Assembly: GCA_037074765.1 (NCBI GenBank)
Contig: JBAMDO010000491.1
Span: 1-14,161, forward strand
DNA length: 14,161 bases
Source of the DNA: Mansonella perstans
Lineage: Eukaryota > Nematoda > Chromadorea > Rhabditida > Onchocercidae
Direction of reading: 5' to 3'
Every line of letters begins with the position of its first letter. Position 1 is the stretch's first letter. The notes under the pieces were generated by a model. The model was not told the origin of the DNA. It was given only the letters and a program-made list of their open reading frames with translations, and did no database searches. The position numbers and the translations under genes were made by a program. Shown in pieces: positions 1-10,266 of this stretch.

Positions 1-1639
1 GATTTTCAAATGTTTTAAAAATGCTTGATTGATTTGGAGAAGTACAAATACACTTATATACCTCTTCGTAATCTTTTTCAAGGGCAGCCAAATCTTCACG
101 TGCCTCAATAAATTCATCTTCGTCCATACCTTCTTCAATGAACCAATGCACAAAGGCTCGTTTTGCAACATTAAATCAAATTTAATGTCCAAACGTGCCC
201 ATGCTTCAGCAATTGCTTTGTATTGGCCAACATACAAAGAGCACGCGGTACAGGTGCAAGATCACCATCTGGTACTACAGTAGGTGGCTCATAATGACAC
301 CTATCTGAACAAGAAAAAAATTCAGTTCCTTATTTAAAAGCGAGGAATCTTTATTATACTGGCAAGACATCAGCCAAATATTCCTGATACCTCCGGCATT
401 TTTTTGAAATTTTTTTTGGATTACCTTGAATCCTGTAGGGCACCAATCTACAAAATTGATCTGTCTTCGTTGACGGATTGTATTGATGGCTCCATTAACA
501 TCATTCGGTTTAACATTACCGCGGTACAAAAGGCATATCGACATGTATTTACCTCTCGATGGATCACACTGGATGATAAAATTACACTTTTATTGATAAA
601 TTAAACGAAACAAAATGAATGATATACTAAGCCTAAGTAAATTAAGGCAAAATCAGATCATTTTAGATTAGAATGTTTGAATGATTCAAACAAAATGATC
701 TACTAGAAATAAGAAATTTCAACTCAAAAAAACACCAAAAATAATGGTTCCTTTCAAAAAAAGCACATACTTTCACCATTTGATTGGGTGTTTCAAAACA
801 ATCTCTGGTAATATCCATAACTGAAAATGACTCATGATAAGCTCTTTCAACAGATACTACTGGTGCATACGTTACAACCGGAAAATGAACACGTGGATAT
901 GGTACTAAATTAGTCTGAAATTCCAGCAGATCCACGTTTAACGCGCCATCGAAACGTAATGAAGCTGTGATGATGAAACGACCTCAAATGATTCATATAA
1001 GAAATTAATATTTCATTCATTGTCAGCGAGACCGATTTTGAAATTTATTCGAAATGATTTTGCATATTTTTAAAGACTTATTTGTAGCTATTGACAATAC
1101 AACTACTGATATCATTATCACTTCTGATCATAAATTTATTTTCAGAGATTTTGTTAGTTAATTTTTATCTTCATTTTTTTTTTGGACTAACATTGCCAGT
1201 TAATTAATCTTATGTGTTCTTTAAAATTTATTTATGAAATTTTAATATGATTTGTTTGTTTGCTTTTTTTTTTACTGGTTGCATACTTCATAGAATCAAT
1301 TTCTAATGTAAAAACTGACAGCAATTTAAATTATTCATTACTTAATTAATTGCAACTAATGATAGCAAATTCAGTTATTGTTTAAAATACAATAAATTAT
1401 AGAAGAAATTTGTTATTGTAATGGAAAACCTGAGCAATAAGACGATTCAAGTTAGGGTAGGATGGTCGATCAACATAGAGATTACGGTGACATATGTCAT
1501 AAATTGCTTCATTGTCAAAAATGAATGAGCAATCAACATGCTCAAGAGCGCCATGCGTTGTAAGAACCGAATTGTATGGTTCTACTACTGAAGTTGAAAT
1601 TTGTGGAGCCGGATAGATAGAAAATCTAGCTTGCTTTTT

Positions 1640-1726
1640 TTCCATAATCATTTGTTAAGTGTTCCATTAGCAATGATGTAAAACGGAACCGGTACCACCA
1701 CCAAATGAATGAAACAGCATGAATCC
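1640..1726 (-). repeat. duplicated alpha-tubulin segment, copy 2 (start of the next exon)
   Basis: This copy encodes FHSFGGGTGS followed, after a one-base deletion, by [16 protein letters not shown], and continues into the rest of the tubulin exon to 1430. It shares ACCGGTTCCG and TGATTATGG with copy 1 and aligns with it over about 85 bp with many substitutions. An AG at 1726-1727 would make its left edge a splice acceptor in the correct phase. Confidence 0.65.
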
Positions 1727-1910
1727 TCAAAAATAAAGATGAATATTTCAATTTCTTTTCTACTATTTCCCACAACTCTTACAAACAACACTTTTTGTCC
1801 ATATTAAAGCTTTAAATATTGATCTCCTTTTTTTCTTTTAATCTTTATAAGTGTGTTTGGTAATCAAATTCTTGGTAAGTTTTTCTTTTTGCCGTACAAA
1901 ACAAAACATT

Positions 1911-1995
1911 TTCCCATAATCAATTATTAATCGTTCCGATTTGCACTGATATAAAACCGGAACCGGTAGAAAAAGCAGGAGAAGTAATAACCTTG
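1911..1995 (-). repeat. duplicated alpha-tubulin segment, copy 1 (contiguous with the preceding exon)
   Basis: Directly after the LQG codons of exon 1992-2165, the minus strand runs on without interruption into decayed sequence encoding the GTGSGF..NDYG region. It includes ACCGGTTCCGGTTTTA and TGATTATGG. The same region occurs again at 1640-1726, about 270 bp away. Copy 1 has lost the GGG of the GTP-binding glycine loop and reaches a stop after the NDYG-equivalent codons. Confidence 0.65.
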
Positions 1996-2960
1996 CAAGC
2001 CACCACAATTCTCGGTTAGACGACGAATACGATCCATTACCGTATCAATCATATCTTTACCGATTCCATAATGCCCACGGGCATAATTATTTGCTGCATC
2101 CTCACAACCGGTTACCATTTGCTGCGGATGAAATAATTGCTTGTATTTTCCAGTACGAATCACATCTGTAAAGTGTTAATCCGATTCATTTTTTTCGTTC
2201 AAACATCTTTTTGATTTTGCTTTTTTGTTTCTTATTAAAACTAATTTAAGTAGTGCATTTAACAATAATTTATACAAAACTTTTTTCATAATTTATTAGA
2301 ATAATAAGTTAAATTTCTAGTTACCAATAACGGTTGGCTCCAAATCAGCTAACAAGGTACGTGGAACATAGCATCCATTGGACGTTTCGGAGAAGAATGT
2401 CGTTAGTGATGATGAATTACGTTTTGTTGATTGACTCGATTCTGAAGCCAGTTGACCATCCGGTTGAATACCATGCTCCAGACAGAACAACTCCCAACAT
2501 GCGCTACCAATTTGCACACCAGCTTGGCCAATGTACACCGAAATAACTTCACGCTGCAGCAATGCAATCAGAATTGCAAATTTTAACAGCAAATTTACGT
2601 ACTTGATTGTTAATTTACTGTGGCATTAAATGGAAATATTTCGCATTTAAATGATTTCATAAAATCGTCCAAATTAAGTCTTTTTAAAAAAATTAAAAAA
2701 TATGCAAATTTGTCAATTGCAAAATTTTGAATTGTTTAGATATCAAATGAAAATAGCCGGCTATCTTCTTGCTAAAAATGGAATTTAAAATTATTAATAG
2801 ATAAGAATAATAAATTCTAAATATTCAATCAATCACTACTTCAGAGAGGTTTTGAAATCGGTTGCTTCGTTCTTGCTTAGAGCACGAGAACCAAATTTTT
2901 GATTCACAGTTTATTAATTGAACTAAGAAATTAAATTTAAACAACAAAAAAAATGCATAC

Positions 2961-2978
2961 CATCTTTTTAATATCCAT
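2961..2978 (-). other. candidate first coding exon of the tubulin relic with trans-splice acceptor upstream
   Basis: The large N-terminal exon begins at Arg2 after a TTGCTGCAG acceptor, so the initiator Met should be on a separate exon, as in many alpha-tubulin genes. At 2961-2963 the minus strand reads ATG directly followed by GTATGC, a good donor in the right phase. A second ATG in the same frame lies 15 nt upstream (2976-2978) and would add five residues. A TTTTTTTAG acceptor ending at 3007 could be the trans-splice site. This assignment rests on splice signals only. Confidence 0.4.
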
Positions 2979-4111
2979 TTTATCGAAAGATTTATCAATT
3001 TTGTTGCTAAAAAAATACAGTACATATATGGCAAAATGCCGCAGTTATTATTTGCCTAGCAAAATTTGTCGCGTAAATAGCAATTTAAAGAACAATAATT
3101 GAATAATAATCTGATTATAATATCAAAAATTGTCAATATTATCTGAAAAATAACTGCCCAAATAAATTCTCAAACGGCTATTACTATTAATTATCAAGAA
3201 ACCCTTTTGAATACCGGTTGCTTTTGTTTGATACTGAATACTACCTGCTACTGAGAACGAGAGACGATATAACATCAACCGATTGCTGCGCTGACAACTG
3301 ACAATCTACGTTACTGTGGAAAAAATCAAATTTTTAAGGCGAAAAGCGAGTTATTTTACATTGACTACAAATTTGCATGCATGCAAATTGCTTGTCTTAT
3401 AAGAAATGAGTGAAATATTGATATATCAAAATTCTTCAACCGAGGGATTGATTTATACATTTGATTAATTAGAATTATGGAATATCTGCATAAAATTAGA
3501 ATTAGTTGAATAAATGCAATAACTGTGTACAACTGTATTGATATAATAATTACCATTAATATCCTCAATTTTTTCCAACTTTTTCCACTTCTTTTTCATG
3601 CAACAAATATATTTTATGTATTAATTTTCATAAAATTTTTGAATTAATTTATACATACAGTGGTCTTTGTTATGTATGTTTGTTATAAATGCTATTTATT
3701 TGTTTTGCAGTTTTCATGAAATTTTTCTTTTTATATCGTTGAATTAGAAAACAAATACAATACTAGAAAAAGTTCCATGTAATTGCTAATGCCATTACAG
3801 TAATTAGCATTTGGATAAATCTAATGTCAGGTATCACAGTTCAGAAGTTAGAATGGTTACAAGCTAACTTAAGTAAAGTGAGATATTTCATTAAGCCTGG
3901 ATGATGGCTTGATCAACTTGAAAAATAAATTTAATGAATGAATTTTTTAACTCTTTTATTTCATGAAATTGAATTTGAATACTTTATTAAGCAGTTCACT
4001 TGCTCGCATAAAATTAGGCTGATATTTACGAATAAAATAAAATAATTTCTAAATGAGAAATGATTTTAGCAAATCAGTCTTTAGTGACTTGTTATGATTA
4101 TAATTGCTATC

Positions 4112-4150
4112 GTTATTATTACTAACATTACTATTATCATTATTATTATT
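4112..4150. repeat. imperfect ATT trinucleotide microsatellite
   Basis: A run of TTATTATTA, TTACTATTATCATTA and TATTATTATT units, interrupted by single substitutions. It has no coding context. Confidence 0.5.
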
Positions 4151-6925
4151 CAGATTTCTTAAAAAAAGTTCGAGATTGTATTGATATATACGCACGGTGC
4201 TGGAATGAGAAGTGAGAAGAATGACAACTAACTAAATTTATAATTTCTTGCTATCCATATATGCTCTGCTATAAAAATAATCTTTATTTCGAAAAGGGAA
4301 AAAAACTTTCATTTTCTGATACATTATTGAACATAATTAACATTAACTACTATTTCAATTCATTTCATTATTCCATTCATTTTTTAGACTGATGCTAAAA
4401 TCGAAAATTTATAAGTTATATATTAAAAATTTAATTTTTTTGTTCTTAATTACTTCGAGTAATGTAATAATACACGATATGCATGGATAGCAAGAATTAA
4501 CCAGACAGTTATTTTAATTTCAAAACAACATATTACTAAAAAGTAATTATTTTTCTAATTGCTTACTTTCAAAATAGCTGAAGTCAATTTTTTAAAATTT
4601 TGTGAAAGAAAAATAAAAATATACATTTAAAAATTAATCAAAATTGCGAAGCACCAATAAGAGAATAAAAATTGTACACCGAAAAAAATTTGCAGAAATT
4701 ATTTATAAAAAAGTTCAACCAAAATTTGGATGCAAGAGCGTAGTTATAACTTGCTTCTTAGAACTGTCTGTTTAAAAAAATCATCCTGAAATAGATGAAA
4801 ATAATTTGCTGAGATATATGATGAACGAGTTATGCTAAATTGTCAAGTAAATTAATTATATAAGACATTATTAGTTACCACAAATATTAATGTTTATTAT
4901 TGAAGAATTGATTACCTCTTGTAAAACTGACAAGACGAGATTTAACAATGACATTTTATCGAAATAAACAATTAGTAAAAAGTAATAATGAATGAAAATT
5001 GTTTACAAAAATGTAAGTGTTGCATGAAGCTGTTTTCCTTTTCTACTTTTTTCTTGCTTTTTTGTTCTCAAATTTGTTTTGGCAAAAAATTAAGATGTTT
5101 TTATATTGGTTAGTTTGCTTGCTTATCATTCGAATATTACATGTATTCGGTTGGATGAAGATTTTAAGGGATTCGAAATTTCCGTGAACAGTGATTTCAA
5201 ATTGTTATGTTTCGTATGTGTTCTGGAAAAAATATCATCATTTCGCTACTGCAAAAAAAGTTGACCTTTCACTTCATTATAACACGCAATTTATTTATTT
5301 ATCTAAAGATTTCTTTGACATCTACTAATTATTCCATTGCTATTTGCAAGTAAAAATTATTCCATTATTAATATACAATACAAACTTTTCAATGCTTTAT
5401 ACTTTAGCAACATGTAAATAAATTAATCAACTGACAAATGTAGTCAATATTCAGCATATCAAAATTATCATCAAAGGAATAATTACTTTGGTTTTTTTCG
5501 TATATTTTTTTGGCGTTGTAATTTTCTATTTGTGATATTTCCAGGCTATCAATGATTTTTTATGGTTATAAATTTCTTATATAGATGCTTAGTAAAAGTT
5601 ATTAGTGCTAGATATATTTGTCGAGCAAACAAACACATAAACTGGCAGTTGAAGCCAATAATCATCACATAATGCAAAATGCAACTTTTTCAACAGCAGC
5701 ATAAAAGAAAAGACTGAAGATCGACATCGGAACAGGGTAAAAACAATCAGAATAATTCGCACAGAGAATGGGAATGAGCACATGAACGTGGACTCATTAT
5801 AAAAAATCACTTTGCTTTTCATAATCCGTAAAGAATGAATCTACTGTAAAAAAATCTAAAATATGTTTTCAAAAATTATTTACGAAGAGCTATATATTTA
5901 CATCATTACCATTAAACGTATTTCAGTTGTAATAATCTGAAGATCAGTTTGTGTTGACTATGAAACTATCAGCGTAGGATATCTCTAACAGGACTGTGCT
6001 CCAGACTACAACTAGAAGTGCGATTTATTTTCCCTTAATTTTTTGTAACAAATAGGAGAGAACTTCAAGAATCAAAATCGCGAATATTATAGAAACCAGA
6101 AATCCGATTTTTCTATCCAAAAAACTTGCTTTTTAATTCATTCTATATTATAGAGACTTAAAAGAAAACTTATAAAGTTGGTACATTCAGCACAGTAAAC
6201 AATTCTTTTAACGAACGGGGAGAATATCTTTTTTTTAAATAAATCAAATCTAAGGCACACATTTCAAAATATTCATGACTATATTTTAAAAGTTCTTAGG
6301 CTCCATGAATAATAAAAACCTATATTGCTTAGGTGAGCAACAATATTGGGAGATGTTTCGAAATATCCGTTAATGGACGAGTAAACGTGTTGCATTTTCT
6401 CAAACAGGAAATTTAAAATATCAGCTTAAATTGAGAAATATTGAAAAAATATTGACAAACCGCATATAGAGAATATTGGGGCGACTTCACACAGATTTTT
6501 TTATTCTGCAAATGCTTATAACAAGAAATCAGTAAATACCCTATTCAAGTATCTTTTGCAGAATACACAGAAAAAAAAACCATTATCGAACTTAATATAA
6601 TGAGATAGAACTGAACAACTGAAATTACTTCTGCAGCAGTGAACTGTTTTTAATAGTCAGCAAAGCCATTAACGGAACAGAACTTAACTGGCTGCAAAGC
6701 AAAAGTTAGCTTAACCTCGGTGCATATATTTGGCATCACAAATAATGAAGAGGACACACACAGGAGTAGAACTAAACACTCAAAAAAGAAGACAAAAATT
6801 CATTTTGTAAAAAATGCGTTAAATGATAAAATAAAATACTCGTGAGCTTTCATTTTCCATTTTCAACAAAAAAAAATGAAAAAATGAGCTGCAAGACGAC
6901 AAAGCGCAATAAATCCTGAATTTGA

Positions 6926-6931
6926 TTTATT
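6926..6931 (-). terminator. candidate poly(A) signal for the POU gene
   Basis: AATAAA on the minus strand (TTTATT on plus), about 160 nt downstream of the POU stop codon at 7089-7091. Such hexamers are common by chance in this AT-rich DNA, so this is only a plausible 3' end. Confidence 0.3.
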
Positions 6932-7088
6932 TCTTTTTACCTGAATAAAAAGTAAAAAAAAGAAACAGAAAAAAAATGAAAGGATTACTCTGTATCTAGA
7001 AAGGCTTCTGAGACAATAAAGACAAAAAAGCGAATCGTGACGACAAAATAGAGAGGATGAGCCGAATAATAACAATAATGAATTTTTT

Positions 7089-8855
7089 TTACAAAGGTTC
7101 ACATTCTTTACGAAGTTTCTGGCGCCGATTACAGAACCATACACGAACTACCTGGAATAAATGAAACAATTAGTGAAAATGGAAGTCTTATAGGACATTG
7201 AAGCAAAAATAGTATGAACTATATACGGCACTTTGATAATCATAATGTGGAAAATTGCGATTATCAAAATGTTAAAGGAATTATCGTTGTTTAATGAAAC
7301 ATAATCATTTCAAACGATTGTTATTCACAAGAGGATCATTTTCAACTATGAAATGAATTTTTTATAATTTGAAAAAAAATGATTGAAATAATTGAATATA
7401 ATTCTGAAAGCAACAATTAATAATAATAATAACTTACATCTCGATCTAGCCCTATCAATTTCGCGATTTCTGCGATCCTATCATGGTCCGGACGTGGGTT
7501 TATGTCAAAGCAAGCATCCAGTGCAGAGCGCTGTGCTACATCCAAGTTGGTTCGCTTGCGACGTTTTTTTAGTGGAACACCCCCACCACCATCAGTTCCC
7601 GAAATGCACAAAACAGATCCATTTGATGACGGCGATTCATCGCTTGACATTTTATTGCTACTGTTTGCAGTGACGCTTAATACAGAGCTCGGTTTGTTAT
7701 TATTCAGTGGCAAATATGTCACCGATGTCGGATACTGAAAAAAAAAACTCTATTAACCTCAGACCTACCCATACACCTCTTCAAAACAATTTATGGATTC
7801 TTATTGAGATGAGGGATTTTCATTATAATCTTAACATCTCATTGCTTCCCTAATGCAAATAAACAAATTCTTAGACTTGCTGAAAAATTATGACTGAAAC
7901 AAGAAACAAGGCATTTCAATTAAATTACTCTGAAATTCCTTATTTAGTAATTTTTTGAAATCTGGCATATTATACATATAAATATTCATTTAATTCTCAA
8001 TGACTAAAGTACATCTCAAGAATTATTGTTGAAAGCCATAAATCATATACTCAAATTCATGTGTCGTCTTTAAGGCGAATTATGCCTGTTCAGTCAATTA
8101 TACCAATTAGCAGCACCATGTTCAATATTCATTCATCAAACTGTCATAGAATAGGTCTTTCAGACTAATTACTGATTAAAAAACATTTTAGAAGTTAGAA
8201 TTCTCGGAAGTCACTTAAATTTTGATGCTTAAGATATTCAACTATGAATTGTTAACTCTCCGAGCATGAAAAACTGTTGAAGCATATGTGATATTCAAGA
8301 TAATTATTTTTTTTAAACAAGCATATATAAATTAAACACGCTGTAAAAAACATGCCTTAGTACTTGAGAATTTTATCAGCAAGCATATATGCTGTATCAA
8401 GAAGAATAAATCAATAAACGAACTTGTGATGGAGACTTTTTAAAGGATGGTTCCAAAAGGTCATTGATTGTTGCTCCGTTGGCCAATGCTGCTTCTGCTT
8501 CCTCCAACCACTCTCTGAGTAATGGCCGTAACTTGAACATATTTTTAAAGGATAAATTTAGAGTTTCGAAGCGTGATATAGTTGTTTGCGAAAAGTCAGT
8601 ACCATAACGGTGTCCAAGGGCAAGACCAACATCACCTTGCGTGAAACCTATAAAAACCAAATCCAAGATTTCTGATTTCTTCAAATTAATATGCTGAATT
8701 TTCCAACTTCTAAAAAACTTGTTGACAATCCATCAAACTGATATTATCTTACCAAATTTGATGCGCTGTTTTTTGAATGTTTGAGCAAAAATTTCCAGCT
8801 CATCCAGATCAATCCTTTCCTCTTTAGTAATTGCACGTGCTGCACTGCTGAGAGT
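7089..8855 (-). CDS. ceh-18: POU-homeobox transcription factor, 3' exons (ceh-18-like)
   Basis: Four minus-strand exons join in phase: 8753-8855, 8424-8647, 7438-7734 and 7089-7151, with the stop at 7089-7091. The first two encode the POU-specific domain ([17 protein letters not shown], then [49 protein letters not shown]). The last two encode the homeodomain ([17 protein letters not shown], then [15 protein letters not shown]) with the POU-typical Cys50 beside Asn51. The linker is Ser/Asn-rich. Donors include GTAAGA and GTAAGT; acceptors include TTCCAG, TTTTTCAG and TATTCCAG. The donor at 8423 (GTTCGT) is weak. The protein should be nuclear and bind octamer-like DNA with both domains. It ends about eight residues after the homeodomain. 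No frameshift is seen in 687 coding nt. Exon 8753-8855 opens with an acceptor, so 5' exons lie further right and are not identified. The assignment to ceh-18 over other POU genes is by resemblance. Confidence 0.9.
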
Positions 8856-9095
8856 CTGGAATCAGTGTATCAATAAAAATGAAGATTGTTAAAAGAATTT
8901 GCTTCTACAAGAATCTACCAACTTATAATCTCAAATTTTTCTCTCACAAAAAAAGTTTTCCTACAATAATGCAAAATGTTTCCCAACAAATTGCAAAAAA
9001 CATATTATAAAATAAAAAAACCTGCACGACATATTCCTAATAGTATGAAAAGAGGAACCTCTTCATTTGCTCGTCTTTTTTACGTTTAATTTTAC

Positions 9096-9149
9096 GTCAC
9101 TGATTTTGTATCTTCCTGCTTTACTCAGTTGATGGTTTACATCACCCAA
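9096..9149 (-). other. possible additional upstream exon of the POU gene
   Basis: A 54-nt open stretch on the minus strand sits between a TTCATTGCAG acceptor and a GAC|GTAAAA donor. It encodes 18 residues in phase 0, which matches the next exon at 8855. There is no domain evidence, and splice-like borders arise easily here. Confidence 0.2.
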
Positions 9150-9571
9150 CTGCAATGAATTTAAATAATTAAAGATTATGATTATTGTCGTGAATTTTGT
9201 GTGAGAGGTCAACTCTTAGCCAATATTCTTTAATGATTTGATCACGAATTGTGTGTTAGGTTGAGTTGCGGAAACAAACTTGGGTAATTAAACCGTTGTG
9301 TTGAGTTGCGTTGAGTTGAATTGTGTTCGCACCTCAAACTTGGGTAGTTAAGCTGTTGTGTTGAGTTGCGTTGAGTTGAATTGTGTTCGCACCTCAAACT
9401 TGGGTAATTAAGCTGTTGTGTTGAGTTGCGTTGAGTTGAATTGTGTTCGCACCTCAAACTTGGGTAATTAAGCCGTTGTGTTGAGTTGCGTTGAGTTGAA
9501 TTGTGTTCGCATCTCAAACTTGGGTAATTAAACGTTGTGTTGAGTTGCGTTGAGTTGAATTGTGTTCGCAC

Positions 9572-9593
9572 CTCAAACTTGGGTAATTAAACC
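9572..9593 (-). other. second perfect SL1 sequence, one 60-bp unit downstream
   Basis: Again an exact 22-base match to SL1 on the minus strand followed by GTGCG. It is identical to the first copy apart from the flank: here an upstream spacer ending in CACAAC, there AATAAAT. Confidence 0.95.
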
Positions 9594-9631
9594 GTTGTGT
9601 TGAGTTGCGTTGAGTTGAATTGTGTTCGCAC

Positions 9632-9653
9632 CTCAAACTTGGGTAATTAAACC
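9632..9653 (-). other. perfect nematode SL1 spliced-leader sequence (copy nearest the AATAAA)
   Basis: The minus strand matches all 22 bases of SL1, beginning GGTTTAATTACCC and ending AAGTTTGAG. It is followed by GTGCG, so the GAG|GT splice-donor context of a real SL RNA is kept. SL1 is normally supplied in trans from a roughly 100-nt SL RNA; here it is part of an LTR. Confidence 0.95.
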
Positions 9654-9654
9654 A

Positions 9655-9660
9655 TTTATT
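9655..9660 (-). promoter_or_regulatory. AATAAA hexamer of LTR A, one base upstream of SL1
   Basis: The sense strand reads AATAAA then T then the first G of SL1. In an LTR this is a likely poly(A) signal, which places the R/U5 region in or near the SL1 array. The transcription start is not visible from sequence. Confidence 0.5.
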
Positions 9661-10266
9661 AGAATAATTGGATAACGCGAGAATAATGTAACAATTATGT
9701 AGAACGCGCATTTAATAGTAACATTAATATAATAAAGCGGTAATGATGAAGAGAATAGAACCAGTAGCCGTGGATGTGAACAAATCCCAAAAAATATGGT
9801 CTTTTTGGGATGATTGAGAGTTTATATACTGAGTATTGTAGGCGGAGAAAACTTGTATTAATGAGTTGAGTTATAAGAAACTAAAGATCATAAAAAATGA
9901 AGTCCTTTGTACAGATAAGCTTGGTCGAGAAGATACAATATATTGCATCTAAGCATAAGCATCAAACAAAGGATTTCGACACAGTTACAGAATGGTTTTG
10001 GTTAATAAGATGTTAATTGCAGCTGCCTCTTTGTTAGTTTAAAGAGTTTGACAGCTTATAATTGGAACAAAGAGATTAAACATTACGAAATTAATTAGGT
10101 GGCTCATAAAAGCCGTTAATACAATCAGATTTAAACCCTATTGGGAATTTCGCGTTATGAATTTCGCGACACTCCCAAAGGGAGGAGAGAGAAGAAGCTA
10201 GAGTGTGGATTGAGAATAGTTATGGTTATAATTCTTTTATCGCTCTTTGTTGTTGTTGTTGATCTT

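Larger units (their letters stand above)
62..2978 (-). pseudogene. alpha-tubulin pseudogene, intron-containing, 3' end off window
   Basis: Minus-strand exon blocks match alpha-tubulin almost end to end: 2325-2553 ([16 protein letters not shown] to LADLEPTVI), 1992-2165 ([24 protein letters not shown]), 1430-1725 ([38 protein letters not shown]), 771-982 ([15 protein letters not shown] to NQMVK), 425-568 ([21 protein letters not shown]) and 62-304 (AEAWARL, RAFVHW, EKDYEE). Most junctions have GT..AG borders, for example GTATGT after 771. The last short exon would lie left of the window. Intact alpha-tubulin is about 450 residues and forms the microtubule heterodimer with beta-tubulin. Seven single-base deletions break the frame: three in 1430-1725, one in 771-982 and three in 62-304. 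Adding them back restores the expected phase of every exon. Many conserved residues are also changed (His8 to Tyr; NGCYVPR where GKHVPR is usual). It is therefore most likely a decayed duplicate, not a retrocopy, because introns remain. Sequencing error is the alternative. Confidence 0.87.
2979..7088. other. AT-rich intergenic stretch with no recognisable gene
   Basis: Between the tubulin relic and the POU gene I see only short ORFs without recognisable domains, poly-A/poly-T runs and an ATT-rich microsatellite near 4112-4150. No tRNA, rRNA or SL RNA signature was found on either strand. It may hold the 5' flank of the tubulin relic and the 3' UTR of the POU gene. Confidence 0.5.
9241..9653 (-). 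repeat. 60-bp minisatellite of SL1-containing units inside LTR A
   Basis: Six near-identical units of 60 bp (one of 59) plus a diverged partial unit at 9241-9294. Each sense-strand unit holds an SL1 copy, then GTGCGAACACAATTC and a spacer with two CTCAAC motifs. SL1 copies lie at 9632-9653 and 9572-9593 (perfect), 9513-9533 (first G lost), 9453-9474 (one change), 9393-9414 (two changes), 9333-9354 (three changes) and 9273-9294 (last two bases differ). Units near the AATAAA are the best preserved. Because 60 is divisible by 3, one frame stays open through the array. I do not regard it as a gene. Confidence 0.95.
9186..10171 (-). repeat. 3' LTR of BEL/Pao element A (986 bp)
   Basis: On the minus strand it begins TGTCGCGAAATTC (10171) and ends near ATTCACGACA (9186). 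The left end on plus, TGTCGTGAATTTT, resembles the left end of LTR B, TGTCGGAAATTTTT. The starts of both LTRs read TGTCGCGAAA with a second CGCGAAA just inside. An AATAAA at 9655-9660 is followed one base later by SL1. The excess length over LTR B comes largely from the 60-bp tandem array in the distal part. Confidence 0.8.

Noticed and set aside
1927..1990. Intron between tubulin blocks 1992-2165 and 1430-1725 as a normal intron
   Set aside because: The first 80 bp of this supposed intron is itself a decayed copy of tubulin coding sequence, and its donor (GTTATT) is poor, so a simple intron is unlikely.
5160..5190. tRNA T-arm-like TTCGAATCCC on the minus strand
   Set aside because: The flanking bases do not form a T stem and no A box, D arm or acceptor stem is seen nearby.
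2825..7144. Several 65-95 residue open frames in the AT-rich stretch
   Set aside because: Compositions are typical of random AT-rich translation (Phe, Leu, Ile, Lys, Asn), with no domain or consistent splice context.
9241..9653. A cluster of SL1 RNA genes
   Set aside because: Units are 60 bp, shorter than an SL RNA of about 100 nt. I see no Sm-binding AATTTTTGG on the sense strand after the leader. The array is enclosed by LTR ends with an AATAAA beside it.
9241..9653. CRISPR-like array
   Set aside because: Repeats are direct and contiguous with no variable spacers, and the context is an animal genome.
9242..9711. A repetitive protein with Asn-Ser-Thr-Gln rich 20-residue repeats
   Set aside because: The open frame follows from a repeat length divisible by three inside an LTR. 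It encodes SL1 itself and has no convincing start, signal or homologue.
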